Shown piece by piece: positions 25,271-34,604 of a DNA stretch of 55,734 bases. Numbering within the stretch: position 1 is the stretch's first letter; each line of letters opens with the position of its first letter. The translations under genes and the position numbers were made by a program. The stretch comes from JBHYGK01 sp051859045 (GTDB lineage Bacteria > Pseudomonadota > Gammaproteobacteria > Xanthomonadales > Xanthomonadaceae), in NCBI GenBank assembly GCA_051859045.1, contig JBHYGK010000013.1, forward strand, positions 1-55,734, written 5' to 3'. The notes below the pieces were generated by a model, which saw only the letters and a list, made by a program, of their open reading frames with translations, was not told the DNA's origin and did not search any database.

Positions 25271-27451
25271 ATGTCCGCCGTCCTCCCCGCCACCGCCGAC
25301 GCGCTCGACCTCCGTCCCCGGCCCGACCCGGTGCCGGCGTACGTGCTCGCGCTGCTGCAGAAGGTGGCCGAGTACCTGCCGCCCGAGCAGGTGGCCAAGG
25401 TGCGCCGGGCCTGGGAGATCGGCGACGGCGCCCACGCCGGCCAGACCCGCAAGTCCGGCGAGCCCTACATCACTCATCCCGTGGCGGTGGCCGGCGTCCT
25501 CGCCGAGCTCCGGCTCGACCTCGAGACGCTGTGCGCGGCGATCCTGCACGACGCGCTCGAGGACACCCCGCTGCCGCGCAAGGTCATCGAGGACGAGTTC
25601 GGCGTGCCGGTGGCCGACCTGGTGGACGGCGTCACCAAGCTCGACAAGCTGAAGTTCCGCGACCGCCACGAGGCGGCCGCCGAGAGCTTCCGCAAGATGC
25701 TGCTGGCGATGGCCCGCGACCTGCGCGTCATCCTCATCAAGCTGGCCGACCGCCTGCACAACATGCGCACGCTCGACCACATGGCCGCCGAGCCGCGCCG
25801 CCGCATCGCCCGCGAGACCCTCGAGATCTACGGCCCGATCGCCCAGCGCCTGGGCATGAACCGCATCAAGAGCGAGCTGCAGGACCTCGGCTTCCGCGCC
25901 CTCTACCCGCACCGCCACGACGTCATCGCGCGCAAGATCCGCCAGCAGCCGGTGATGCGCCGCGAGGCGATGGCCAAGATCGAGGCCCAGCTGGCCCAGC
26001 GCATGGCCGCGGAGGGTATCCCGTTCCGCCTGGTCGGCCGGGTCAAGACGCCGTGGTCGATCTACTCGAAGATGCGCGCCGAGCAGAAGTCGCTCGACCA
26101 GGTGCTCGACGTGTTCGGCTTCCGCGTCGTCGTGCCCACCGTGGCCCAGTGCTACCACGCCCTCGGCGCCGCGCATGCGCTGTACAAGCCGCTCGACGCG
26201 CGCTTCCGCGACTTCATCGCCATCCCCAAGGCCAACGGCTACCAGAGCCTGCACACCGTGCTGTTCGGCCCCTGGGGCTCGCCGATCGAGGTCCAGATCC
26301 GCACCGAGGAGATGGACCTGATCGCCGAGCGCGGCATCGCCGCGCACTGGGCCTACAAGGCCGGCGAGCACGGCTCGAGCAGCGCGCAGAACCGCGCCCA
26401 GGCCTGGATCGCCAACCTGCTGGAGTCGCAGCAGGTGGCCGGCTCGTCGATCGAGTTCCTCGAGAACGTCAAGGTCGACCTGTTCCCCGACGAGAGCTAC
26501 CTGTTCACGCCCAAGGGCGCCATCCTGGCCCTGCCGCGCAACGCCACCGTGCTCGACTTCGCCTACGCGGTGCACACCGACGTGGGCAACCACGCCGTGG
26601 CCGCGCGGGTCGACAAGAAGCTCACCCCGCTGCGCACCCGCCTGCAGTCCGGCCAGACGGTCGAGATCATCACCGCGCCCTCGGCCACGCCCAGCCCGGG
26701 CTGGCTGGAGTGGGTGGTGTCGAGCAAGGCGCGCACCGCCATCCGCCACCAGCTCAAGAACCTCGGCCACGAGGACGCCGTCGAGCTCGGCCACCGCATG
26801 CTCGACCGCGCGCTGGAGTCGCTCGACACCTCGCTCGACCGGGTGCCGGCCGCCCGGCTCGAGGCCTGGCTGCTCGAGCAGCGCTACCGCCGGCTCGAGG
26901 ACCTGCTCGCCGACATCGCGCTGGGCAACCGCATGCCCGCGCAGGTGGCCGCCACGCTCACCCGCGAGCCCGACGCCGAGGGCATGCCGCGCGAGCTGCA
27001 GCTCGCGAGCATGGAGAAGATCCTGGTCACCGGCGCCGAGCGCGGCGTGCTCACCTTCGCCGCCTGCTGCCACCCGATCCCCGGCGACCCGGTGATGGGC
27101 TACCTCAGCGCCGGCAAGGGCGTCGTGGTGCACCGCCTCGAGTGCCCCAACGTGCCGGAGTTCCGCAAGTCGCCCGAGCGCTGGGTGCCGATCGACTGGG
27201 ACCGCAACGTCGAAGGCGACTACCGCGTGGCGCTGCGCATCGACGTCGAGAACAAGCCCGGCGTGCTGGCCCGGGTGGCCGCGGCCATCGCCGAGAGCGA
27301 GAGCAACATCGACTCGGTGGAGTACCGCGAGCGCGACATGGCGGTCGCGGTGATGCAGTTCGAGGTCGAGGTGAAGGGCCGCAAGCACCTCGCCGACGTG
27401 ATCCGCCGGATCCGCCGCCTCGACGTCGTCGCCGGCGTGCAGCGCCTCTGA
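25271..27451 (+). CDS. spoT: Bifunctional (p)ppGpp synthase/hydrolase SpoT
   Basis: Makes and degrades the alarmone (p)ppGpp in response to carbon, fatty acid and other stresses. The 726-aa product has the HD hydrolase domain (HDALEDT near residue 94, LADRLHNMRTLDHM), the synthetase domain with the RFRD motif and IAIPKANGYQSLHT (the R-x-K-D-like form typical of bifunctional enzymes rather than RelA), a TGS domain (LFTPKGAILALPRNATVLDFAYAVH in two parts), a zinc-finger/helical region with FAACCHPIPGD, and a C-terminal ACT domain. No ribosome-binding site precedes the ATG; the promoter ends eight bases before it. Terminator-isolated from rpoZ. Confidence 0.95.
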   Translation: MSAVLPATADALDLRPRPDPVPAYVLALLQKVAEYLPPEQVAKVRRAWEIGDGAHAGQTRKSGEPYITHPVAVAGVLAELRLDLETLCAAILHDALEDTPLPRKVIEDEFGVPVADLVDGVTKLDKLKFRDRHEAAAESFRKMLLAMARDLRVILIKLADRLHNMRTLDHMAAEPRRRIARETLEIYGPIAQRLGMNRIKSELQDLGFRALYPHRHDVIARKIRQQPVMRREAMAKIEAQLAQRMAAEGIPFRLVGRVKTPWSIYSKMRAEQKSLDQVLDVFGFRVVVPTVAQCYHALGAAHALYKPLDARFRDFIAIPKANGYQSLHTVLFGPWGSPIEVQIRTEEMDLIAERGIAAHWAYKAGEHGSSSAQNRAQAWIANLLESQQVAGSSIEFLENVKVDLFPDESYLFTPKGAILALPRNATVLDFAYAVHTDVGNHAVAARVDKKLTPLRTRLQSGQTVEIITAPSATPSPGWLEWVVSSKARTAIRHQLKNLGHEDAVELGHRMLDRALESLDTSLDRVPAARLEAWLLEQRYRRLEDLLADIALGNRMPAQVAATLTREPDAEGMPRELQLASMEKILVTGAERGVLTFAACCHPIPGDPVMGYLSAGKGVVVHRLECPNVPEFRKSPERWVPIDWDRNVEGDYRVALRIDVENKPGVLARVAAAIAESESNIDSVEYRERDMAVAVMQFEVEVKGRKHLADVIRRIRRLDVVAGVQRL

Positions 27452-27486
27452 GGCGCGGGGGCGCGCCGCGGGCGCGCGCCCGCGGC

Positions 27487-27492
27487 TACACT
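27487..27492 (+). promoter_or_regulatory. Possible -10 element of ridA-recG
   Basis: TACACT 33 bases before the ridA ATG. The -35 region is purely GC and unconvincing, so read-through from spoT is an equally good explanation. Confidence 0.3.
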
Positions 27493-27524
27493 GCGCGCCT
27501 CGACCCGATGCCCGCGAGGCCCGC

Positions 27525-27905
27525 ATGCGCACCCCGATCCAGACCCCGAACGCCCCGGCCGCCATCGGCCCGTATTCCCAGGCCGTGCGCATGGGCGGCA
27601 CGGTCTACCTCAGCGGCCAGATCCCGCTCGACCCCGCCAGCGGCGAGATGGTCAGCGCCGACATCCGCACCGAGACCCGCCGCGTGTTCGACAACCTGCA
27701 GGCGGTGTGCGCCGCGGCCGGCGGCTCGCTGGCCCAGGTCGCGCGCGTGGGCATCTACGTCACCGACCTCGCCGACTTCGGCGACGTCAACGCGGTGATG
27801 GCCGAGTACTTCGAGGCCCCGTACCCGGCGCGCTCGACGATCCAGGTCAGCGCCCTGCCGAAGGGCGCGCGCGTCGAGGTCGACGCGGTGCTCGTGCTCG
27901 GCTGA
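27525..27905 (+). CDS. ridA: Enamine/imine deaminase RidA
   Basis: Hydrolyses reactive enamine and imine intermediates (such as 2-aminoacrylate from serine) to ketoacids, protecting PLP enzymes; cytoplasmic trimer. The 126-aa product has APAAIGPYSQAVRMGG at the N-terminus, VYLSGQIPLDPASGEMV, and the C-terminal PARSTIQVSALPKGARVEVD whose Arg and Glu are the conserved active-site residues of the RidA subgroup. Located between spoT and recG, the same order as in several gammaproteobacteria. Eleven bases separate it from recG. Confidence 0.95.
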   Translation: MRTPIQTPNAPAAIGPYSQAVRMGGTVYLSGQIPLDPASGEMVSADIRTETRRVFDNLQAVCAAAGGSLAQVARVGIYVTDLADFGDVNAVMAEYFEAPYPARSTIQVSALPKGARVEVDAVLVLG

Positions 27906-27916
27906 TCCGCCCGCCC

Positions 27917-30049
27917 GTGGCGCGCGCCCCCGCCCGCCCCGCGCCGCGGCTCGCCGCCGGCGACGCGTCGCCGACGACGCTGCGCGGCGTCGGCCCGGCG
28001 GTGGCCGAGAAGCTGGCCGCGCGCGGCCTGCTGAGCCTGCGCGACCTCTGGCTGCACCTGCCGCTGCGCTACGAGGACCGCACCCGGGTGGTGCCGGTGT
28101 CGGGCCTGCTGCCCGGCGTCGCGGCCCAGGTGGTGGCGCGGGTGGAAGCGGTGGAGCGCGGCTTCCGCCGCCGGCCGATGCTGCGCGTGCTGCTGCGCGG
28201 CGAGGATGGCGCGCGCCTGGGCCTGCGCTTCTTCCACTTCAGCGGCGCGCAGGCCGCGCAGTTCATCGTCGGCCGGCGCGTGCTGGCCTTCGGCGAGCCG
28301 AGGCCCGGGCCGCAGGGCCTGGAGGTCGTGCATCCCGGCTACCGCTTCCTCGGCGCCGACGAGCCCGCGGCGCTGAGCGAGACCCTCGACCCGGTCTACC
28401 CGGTGGTCGACGGCGTGGGCCCGGCCTCGCTGGCCAAGCTGGTGCAGCTGGCGCTCGAGCGCCTGCCCGCCGACGACACCCTCGAGCTGCTGCCGGCCGA
28501 GCTGCTGCCGCGCCAGCTCGACGGCCCGCTGCCCACGCTGCGCGAGGCGCTGCTGGTGGTGCACCGGCCGCCGCCGGGCAGCGACCTCGACGCGCTCGCC
28601 GCCGGCCGCCATCCCGCCCAGCAGCGCCTCGCGATCGAGGAGCTGCTGGCCCACCACCTCAGCCTGCGCCGCCAGCGCGTGGCGCTGCAGGCGCATGGGG
28701 CCGAGCCGATCGTGCCCGCCGGCGCGCTGGCCGGGGCGATGCTGGCGCGGCTGCCGTTCCGGCTCACCGGCGCGCAGGCGCGCGTGGTGGCCGAGGTGCG
28801 CGCCGACCTGGCCCGGCCGCGCCCGATGCTGCGCCTCGTGCAGGGCGACGTGGGCTCGGGCAAGACCGTGGTGGCCGCGCTGGCGGCGCTCGACGCCATC
28901 GAGGCCGGCCGCCAGGCCGCGCTGGTGGCGCCCACCGAGCTGCTCGCCGAGCAGCACCTGGCCAACCTGCGCGGCTGGCTCGAGCCGCTCGGCGTGCGCG
29001 TGGCCTGGCTGGCCGGCAAGGTCACCGGCAAGGCGCGCGCCACGGCGCTGGCCGCGATCGCCTCGGGCGAGGCGCAGCTGGTGGTCGGCACGCACGCGCT
29101 GATGCAGGAGGGCGTGGCGTTCGCGTCGCTGGCGCTGGCGATCATCGACGAGCAGCACCGCTTCGGCGTGCACCAGCGCCTGGCGCTGCGCGACAAGGGC
29201 TTCGTCGCCGGCGCCGACGCCGGCCGCGTCCCTCACCAGCTGGTGATGACCGCCACCCCGATCCCGCGCACGCTGGCGATGACCGCCTACGCCGACCTCG
29301 ACGCCTCGGTGATCGACGAGCTGCCGCCCGGGCGCACCCCGGTGCAGACCGTGGCGGTCAGCGACGGCCGCCGCGAGGAGCTCGTCGCGCGCATCCGCGC
29401 GGCCTGCGCCGAGGGCCGCCAGGCCTACTGGGTGTGCACGCTGATCGAGGAGAACGAGGAGATCGAGGCGCAGTCCGCGCAGGCCACGTTCGAGCAGCTC
29501 GGCGCGTCGCTGCCCGGCCTGCGCGTGGGCCTCGTGCACGGCCGCATGAAGCCGCGCGAGAAGCACGAGGTCATGCGCGCGTTCAAGGACGGTGCGCTGC
29601 AGCTGCTGGTGGCGACGACGGTGATCGAGGTCGGCGTCGACGTGCCCAACGCCAGCCTGATGATCATAGAGAATGCCGAGCGCCTCGGCCTGGCCCAGCT
29701 GCACCAGCTGCGCGGCCGCGTCGGCCGTGGCGCCGCCGCGTCCACCTGCGTGCTGCTCTACCGCTCGCCGCTGTCGGCGATGGCGCGCGAGCGCATCGAC
29801 GTCATGCGCCGCACCACCGACGGCTTCGAGATCGCCGAGAAGGACCTGCAGCTGCGCGGGCCGGGCGAGCTGCTGGGCACCCGCCAGACCGGCCTGGCGC
29901 AGTTCCGCGTGGCCGACCTGGTGCGCGACGCCGCGTGGCTGCCGTGGGTGCGCGCGTCCGCCGACACCCTGCTGGCCGAGGCGCCCGCGCTGGCGGACCG
30001 GGTGGTGGAGCGCTGGGTGGGCGGCGCGGCGCGCTTCGCCGGGGCCTGA
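27917..30049 (+). CDS. recG: ATP-dependent DNA helicase RecG
   Basis: Branched DNA helicase that drives fork regression and Holliday junction migration in repair. The 710-aa product has the N-terminal wedge/OB region (RGVGPAVAEKLAARGLLSLRDL, LPLRYEDRT), then helicase motifs: GDVGSGKT (Walker A, near residue 315), IIDEQHRFGVHQR (DEQH box), MTATPIPRTLAM, and TTVIEVGVDVPNAS, then QLRGRVGR and the RecG-specific LRGPGELLGTRQTGL tail. Slightly longer than E. coli RecG (693 aa). GTG start is inferred from domain extent; no strong ribosome-binding site is visible. Possibly coupled to ridA. Confidence 0.94.
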   Translation: MARAPARPAPRLAAGDASPTTLRGVGPAVAEKLAARGLLSLRDLWLHLPLRYEDRTRVVPVSGLLPGVAAQVVARVEAVERGFRRRPMLRVLLRGEDGARLGLRFFHFSGAQAAQFIVGRRVLAFGEPRPGPQGLEVVHPGYRFLGADEPAALSETLDPVYPVVDGVGPASLAKLVQLALERLPADDTLELLPAELLPRQLDGPLPTLREALLVVHRPPPGSDLDALAAGRHPAQQRLAIEELLAHHLSLRRQRVALQAHGAEPIVPAGALAGAMLARLPFRLTGAQARVVAEVRADLARPRPMLRLVQGDVGSGKTVVAALAALDAIEAGRQAALVAPTELLAEQHLANLRGWLEPLGVRVAWLAGKVTGKARATALAAIASGEAQLVVGTHALMQEGVAFASLALAIIDEQHRFGVHQRLALRDKGFVAGADAGRVPHQLVMTATPIPRTLAMTAYADLDASVIDELPPGRTPVQTVAVSDGRREELVARIRAACAEGRQAYWVCTLIEENEEIEAQSAQATFEQLGASLPGLRVGLVHGRMKPREKHEVMRAFKDGALQLLVATTVIEVGVDVPNASLMIIENAERLGLAQLHQLRGRVGRGAAASTCVLLYRSPLSAMARERIDVMRRTTDGFEIAEKDLQLRGPGELLGTRQTGLAQFRVADLVRDAAWLPWVRASADTLLAEAPALADRVVERWVGGAARFAGA

Positions 30050-30098
30050 GCCGTCGCGCGCGCGGCCCGCTCGGCGTGCGATGCCCGGGGCTGCGCGG

Positions 30099-30104
30099 CA
30101 TACT
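30099..30104 (+). promoter_or_regulatory. -10 element directly before the nucleoside hydrolase start
   Basis: CATACT ends six bases before the ATG at 30111, so a transcript started here would begin at or next to the start codon. The matching -35 position reads GTGCGA, three of six consensus bases, so this is tentative. Confidence 0.4.
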
Positions 30105-30110
30105 CCGGCG

Positions 30111-31046
30111 ATGACGATCCCCCAGCCGCTCCTCATCGACACCGACCCGGGCGTGGACGACGCCCTCGCCCTGCTGATGGCCTTCGCGCATCCGCGCGTC
30201 GCGCTCAAGGCCCTCACCATCGCCGCCGGCAACGTCGGCCTCGCGCACACCGTCGCCAACGCGCTGCGCCTGGTCGAGCTGGCCGGCGTCGACGTGCCGG
30301 TGCACGCGGGCTGCGCCACGCCCCTGCTGCATCCCGCGGCCGACGCCGCCTACGTGCACGGCCTCGACGGCTTCGGCGACGCCGGCCTGCCGCCGCCGCG
30401 CGGCGCGGTCCACCCCGAGCACGCGGCGCTGGCGATCCTGCGCCTGTCGCACGAGCACGCCGGCGAGCTGCTGCTGGTGACGCTCGGTCCGCTGACCAAC
30501 CTCGCGCTGGCGCTCCGGCTCGACCCGACCCTGCCCGCGCGGGTCAAGCGCCTGGTGGTGATGGGCGGCGCGGTCACGGGGCAGGGCAACACCAGCGTCG
30601 CGGCGGAGTTCAACATCGCCTTCGATCCCGAGGCCGCGCACGTGGTGTTCGAGGGCTTCCCGCTGGCCGAGGTCGTCGACTGGGAGCTCGTGCTCCGGCA
30701 CGGCATGGACTTCGAGGCCTTCGAGGGCTGGCTGGCGGCGGGCGACGCCCGCGCCGCGTTCTACGCCGCGATCTCGGACAAGACCCGCGCCTGGGGCCGC
30801 ACCCGCGGCCATCCGCGCTTCCTGTGCGCGGATGCGCTGGCGATGGCCCACGTGCTCGAGCCCGAGGGCGCGCGCGAGGTCGCGCGCCGGCCGCTGGCGG
30901 TGGAGCTCGAGGGCCGGCACGCGCGCGGCCAGACCCTGGTCGACTGGCAGCAGCGCGGCGGCCGCCCGGCCAACGCCGACATCGTCATGGCCTACGACCA
31001 CGCGCGCTTCGAGCGCCTGGTGCGCGGCGCGCTCGGCGCGGCCTGA
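30111..31046 (+). CDS. Inosine-uridine preferring nucleoside hydrolase family protein
   Basis: Hydrolyses ribonucleosides to base and ribose in nucleoside salvage. The 311-aa product opens with the calcium-binding motif DTDPGVDDALAL (D10, D12, D16, D17), followed by IAAGNVGLAHTVANALRL, VHAGC, and MGGAVTGQGN and AEFNIAFDPEAAHVVF, all hallmarks of the IUNH fold. Substrate preference cannot be determined. Single gene: recG ends 61 bases before it, the opposing channel gene begins 24 bases after it. A possible leaderless start is noted separately. Confidence 0.92.
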   Translation: MTIPQPLLIDTDPGVDDALALLMAFAHPRVALKALTIAAGNVGLAHTVANALRLVELAGVDVPVHAGCATPLLHPAADAAYVHGLDGFGDAGLPPPRGAVHPEHAALAILRLSHEHAGELLLVTLGPLTNLALALRLDPTLPARVKRLVVMGGAVTGQGNTSVAAEFNIAFDPEAAHVVFEGFPLAEVVDWELVLRHGMDFEAFEGWLAAGDARAAFYAAISDKTRAWGRTRGHPRFLCADALAMAHVLEPEGAREVARRPLAVELEGRHARGQTLVDWQQRGGRPANADIVMAYDHARFERLVRGALGAA

Positions 31047-31070
31047 GCGCCCCGCGGGGCCGCGCGCCGC

Positions 31071-34000
31071 TCAGGTGCGCAGCGTGGTGCCGCCCTCGGC
31101 GGCCGCGGCCTCGGTGATGGCCTTCAGGCCCTCGCCGCCCTTGAGGTTGAGGTCGAGCTGCGGGAACGCGATCTCGATGCCCTGCTCGCGGAACAGCGAG
31201 GCGATGCGGGTCATCATCGCGGTGCGCGCGCGGTTGCGGTCGAGGATTTCCTGGACGAACACGCGCAGCTCGAAGTCCAGCGAGCTCGGGCCGAAGGCCA
31301 TGAACCACGCGGTCGGCGGCGGGTTGGCGATCACCAGCGGCTCCTCCTTCGCCACCTGCAGCAGCAGGTCGCGCACGCGGTCGGCGTCGGTGCCGTAGGC
31401 CACGCCCACCGGCACCACCACGCGGGTCACCGCGTCGCTGAGCGTCCAGTTCACGAAACGCTCGGTGATGAACATCCGGTTGGGCACCACCACGTCCTTG
31501 TTGTCCCAGTCGAGGATGGTGGTGGCGCGGGTGCGGATCTTGGTGACCGTGCCCTCGACCTCGCCGATCGTCACCACGTCGCCCACCCGGTAGGGGCGCT
31601 CGAACAGCACGATGATGCCGCTGACGAAGTTGGCGAAGATCTCCTGCAGGCCGAAGCCCAGGCCCACGGTCAGGGCGGCGGCCATCCACTGCAGCTGGCC
31701 CCAGCGCACGCCGAGCAGCGCGAGGCCCCCGACCACGCCGCCGATCACGATCACGTAGCGCGAGAGGCTGGCGATGGCGTAGCGGGTGGGCGCGTCGATG
31801 TTGATGCGCGAGAGCAGGGCGAGTTCGAGCAGGCCGGGCAGGTTGCGCGCGGCGATCACCGTCAGCGCCAGCAGCACCAGGCCGCCGAGCAGGTCGGCCA
31901 GGGTCACCGCCTCGATCCCCGGCAGGCCGTCGGCGCCGGTGCCCTCGACCATCCACAGCACCACCTCGTCCATCCGCTGCAGCGCGGGCAGCAGCGGCGA
32001 CCAGGTCACCAGCAGCGCCACCACCACCGTGCCCAGGGTCAGCGCGCGCAGCAGGCGGCGGGTCTGCAGGTTGATCGCCTCGCGATCGAGCGCGTCGGCG
32101 TCGGGCTCGGGCACCGCCTCGCCGGAGGCGGCGTCGCCGTCCGCCGGATCGTCCTCGGCCAGCGCCTCGGCTTCCTGCCGCTGCTCCATCCGCCGCAGCG
32201 CCAGCCGCCGCTCGCCCAGCATGAACCAGCGCGCCAGCAGGCCATGGCCCACGCCGATGCCGAGCAGCGCGAGCATGGTGGCGACGATCGTCGCGCCGAA
32301 CACCAGGGTCGTGATCAGGAAGCCGCCGAGGGCGAGGCCGGCCAGCACCAGCAGCGCCGCCGTGGCGAGCACCCGCGTGGCCTGGCGCAGGCGCACCGGC
32401 TCGTTGGCGCCGCCGCGCGGGCTCCACAGGCCCCCGGGGCGGAGCGCGGCCCAGGCCGCGACCGCCAGCGCCAGGCACCACAGCACCATCGCGTCGCGGC
32501 CGGTGGTCGCCAGCGCGGGCTCCTGGTTGCGCGCGAAGGCCAGCGTCGCCACCAGCTGCAGCGGCGCCACCACCACCACCAGCCACGGATGCAGCCGGCG
32601 CAGCCAGTCGCGGCGCGCGCTGGTCCAGCGCAGGTGCAGCGCGAGGCCGCGCTCCAGCGCCAGCCGGCCGCACAGGCTGGCCAGCAGCAGCAGCGGGAAC
32701 AGCGCCACGAGCGCGCCGCCCAGCGAGTCGCTGAACTTGCCCGGCTCGCCGGCGTGCTGGAGCATCCAGCCCAGGCCCAGCGCGAACAGCGGCAGCGGCA
32801 GCGCGGCGGCGAGGGTCAGGCCGGCGATCTCCAGCGTGTGCCCGAAGCGGTCGCTGCGCACCCGGCGCAGGGTCGGCGCGAGGGCCTCGCTGCGGCTGGC
32901 GAGGCGGCGGCGCATCAGCAGGGTGGCCGCCAGCGCGAGGGCGAGCACCAGCGACGCCGGCCACTCGCGCTGCATGGCCTCCCAGGTCAGCCGCGCGGCC
33001 GTGAGGTAGCGCTCGGGCTTGAGCAGGTCGGCGAAGCCGGCCGGCTGGGCGGCCAGCCAGGCCGCGTCCACCGGCGGATGGCTGCGCATCCACAGCAGCC
33101 GCCGCTGCAGCAGCGCCTCGAGCGCCTCGGTGGCGGCCAGCTGCGAGAGCAGGTCCTTCTCGTACTGCGACAGCGCGATCACCAGCCGGCGCTCGGCCTC
33201 CTGCAGCTGCGGCAGCAGGCGCGCCTGGGTGCTCACGAGGTCGAGCGTGAGCGCGTGCAGCGCGGCCTGGTCCTCCGCGCTCGCCGCGGCCGCCTCGCCG
33301 CCGGACTCCTCGATGTCCTCCAGGGCGTCGCTGCGGTCCTCGAGCCAGTCGCGCTGCTCGTCGAGCGCGATCTGCGAGAGCTGCAGGTCGACCAGCTGGC
33401 GGCGGACGCGTTCGATCTCCGAGCGCAGCGCCTTGGGCTCGGCGAGCTGGCGGCGCTCCTGCAGCAGCACCAGGCCCAGGGCCTGGCCGCCGCCGCCCAG
33501 CGCCAGCCGAGTCTGGGTGTTGCGCAGCGAGCGGTTGGCGAGGCTGGCGGCGCGCGCGGCCTCCTCGCTGCCGGCCTGGGCGGCGGCGGCGTCGCCGGCC
33601 GCGCCGACGAGGCGGTCGGCGTAGCCCAGGGTGCGCTGGGCGAGCAGCGCGAGGGGCGTGGTGGGCACCTCGCCGAGCGCGGTGATCTCGGCCGCCACGC
33701 GCTCGCGCTCGGCCTCGGCCTCGGCGATCCGGCGCTCGCCGACGCGGGTGGCCAGGGCCCCGAGCTTGCGCTCGGCCAGCACGATGCGGCGCTCGATGTC
33801 GCGCCGCTCCGCCTCGTACAGCCGCTGCAGCGCGGGCAGCGCCGTGCGCTCCTCCTCGAACCGGTCGAGTTCGGCGCGCGCGCGCAGCACCGCGGCCTCC
33901 GCGCCCAGCGCGCGCGCCTCGGCCTCCGGCCCTTCGCCGGGGCCGGCCGCCGCGCGGGCGGTGGTGGCGGCGCGCTCGAGGTCGGCCAGGCGGCTGCGGC

Positions 34001-34505
34001 CGGCGACGGTGGCCTCGATGAGTTCGGCGGGCCGCGAGAGGCTGGCGCCGAGCTGGGCGCTGGTGCTGGCGTAATCCTGGCGCAGCCGGTCGAGCTCGCT
34101 GCGCGCCTCGCCCAGCCGCACCTCGAGGGCGGGGACCGATTCGGCCGGAAGGGCCCGCTGCCAGGCCGCGAAGGCGCGGTCGATGTCCTCGGCGCGGCCG
34201 GCCTCGATCTGCGCCACCGCTTCGGGGGAGCGGGACGCGTCCGCGGCGAAGGTCCGGCCGGCCTCGCGGGCGCTGGCCGCGGCCGCGAGGTCCTCGGCGG
34301 CGCGCTCGAGCTGGGCCGTGGTGGCGGCCTTGGCCTCCGTGGACAGGGCCGAGCCCTCGACCGAGGCGCGCAGGGCCTCGACCCGCGCCCCGAGCGCGGC
34401 CTCCTCGGCGCCGGCGAGGCCGGCCGCCAACACCAGCGCGAGTCCCAGCAGCAGGGCGGGCAGGCCGGCGCGGCGGGCAGGGCGGGGTGGGAGCGGGTGG
34501 CGCAT
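31071..34505 (-). CDS. Large MscS-family mechanosensitive channel (MscK/MscM type)
   Basis: Opens under membrane tension to release solutes on hypo-osmotic shock; inner membrane. The 1144-aa precursor has a signal peptide (GLPALLLGLALVLAAGLAGA, about 14-33), a long alpha-helical periplasmic region rich in coiled coil (about 40-500, with LERAAEDLAAAASAREAG and LEDRSDALEDIEESGG), a block of some ten membrane helices (about 560-960), and the MscS core near the C-terminus: LQEIFANFVSGIIVLFERPYRVGDVVTIGEVEGTVTKI and a beta/alpha cytoplasmic vestibule (FITERFVNWTLSDAVTRVVV). The layout is that of MscK/KefA and YjeP. GAGG nine bases upstream. Divergent from rpmE2. Confidence 0.9.
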   Translation of the reverse strand: MRHPLPPRPARRAGLPALLLGLALVLAAGLAGAEEAALGARVEALRASVEGSALSTEAKAATTAQLERAAEDLAAAASAREAGRTFAADASRSPEAVAQIEAGRAEDIDRAFAAWQRALPAESVPALEVRLGEARSELDRLRQDYASTSAQLGASLSRPAELIEATVAGRSRLADLERAATTARAAAGPGEGPEAEARALGAEAAVLRARAELDRFEEERTALPALQRLYEAERRDIERRIVLAERKLGALATRVGERRIAEAEAERERVAAEITALGEVPTTPLALLAQRTLGYADRLVGAAGDAAAAQAGSEEAARAASLANRSLRNTQTRLALGGGGQALGLVLLQERRQLAEPKALRSEIERVRRQLVDLQLSQIALDEQRDWLEDRSDALEDIEESGGEAAAASAEDQAALHALTLDLVSTQARLLPQLQEAERRLVIALSQYEKDLLSQLAATEALEALLQRRLLWMRSHPPVDAAWLAAQPAGFADLLKPERYLTAARLTWEAMQREWPASLVLALALAATLLMRRRLASRSEALAPTLRRVRSDRFGHTLEIAGLTLAAALPLPLFALGLGWMLQHAGEPGKFSDSLGGALVALFPLLLLASLCGRLALERGLALHLRWTSARRDWLRRLHPWLVVVVAPLQLVATLAFARNQEPALATTGRDAMVLWCLALAVAAWAALRPGGLWSPRGGANEPVRLRQATRVLATAALLVLAGLALGGFLITTLVFGATIVATMLALLGIGVGHGLLARWFMLGERRLALRRMEQRQEAEALAEDDPADGDAASGEAVPEPDADALDREAINLQTRRLLRALTLGTVVVALLVTWSPLLPALQRMDEVVLWMVEGTGADGLPGIEAVTLADLLGGLVLLALTVIAARNLPGLLELALLSRINIDAPTRYAIASLSRYVIVIGGVVGGLALLGVRWGQLQWMAAALTVGLGFGLQEIFANFVSGIIVLFERPYRVGDVVTIGEVEGTVTKIRTRATTILDWDNKDVVVPNRMFITERFVNWTLSDAVTRVVVPVGVAYGTDADRVRDLLLQVAKEEPLVIANPPPTAWFMAFGPSSLDFELRVFVQEILDRNRARTAMMTRIASLFREQGIEIAFPQLDLNLKGGEGLKAITEAAAAEGGTTLRT

Positions 34506-34538
34506 GCGGGGCGTCCTCAGGCCGGCGGTCAGCCGGAG

Positions 34539-34567
34539 TTGCGCGAAGGAAGCGCGGACGATACCAT
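34539..34567 (+). promoter_or_regulatory. Possible promoter of rpmE2
   Basis: TTGCGC (34539-34544), 17 bases, TACCAT (34562-34567), in the gap between the divergent channel gene and rpmE2. Matches four of six consensus bases in each hexamer; the -10 overlaps an upstream in-frame ATG that is therefore probably not used. Confidence 0.4.
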
Positions 34568-34604
34568 GCGCCTCTTTTCCCAGACTCAGACCGGGCAGAC
34601 TGCC

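Noticed and set aside
34566..34604. Upstream ATG adding 13 residues to L31
   Set aside because: It overlaps the likely promoter -10 and the added residues (MRLFSQTQTGQTA) are absent from the family.
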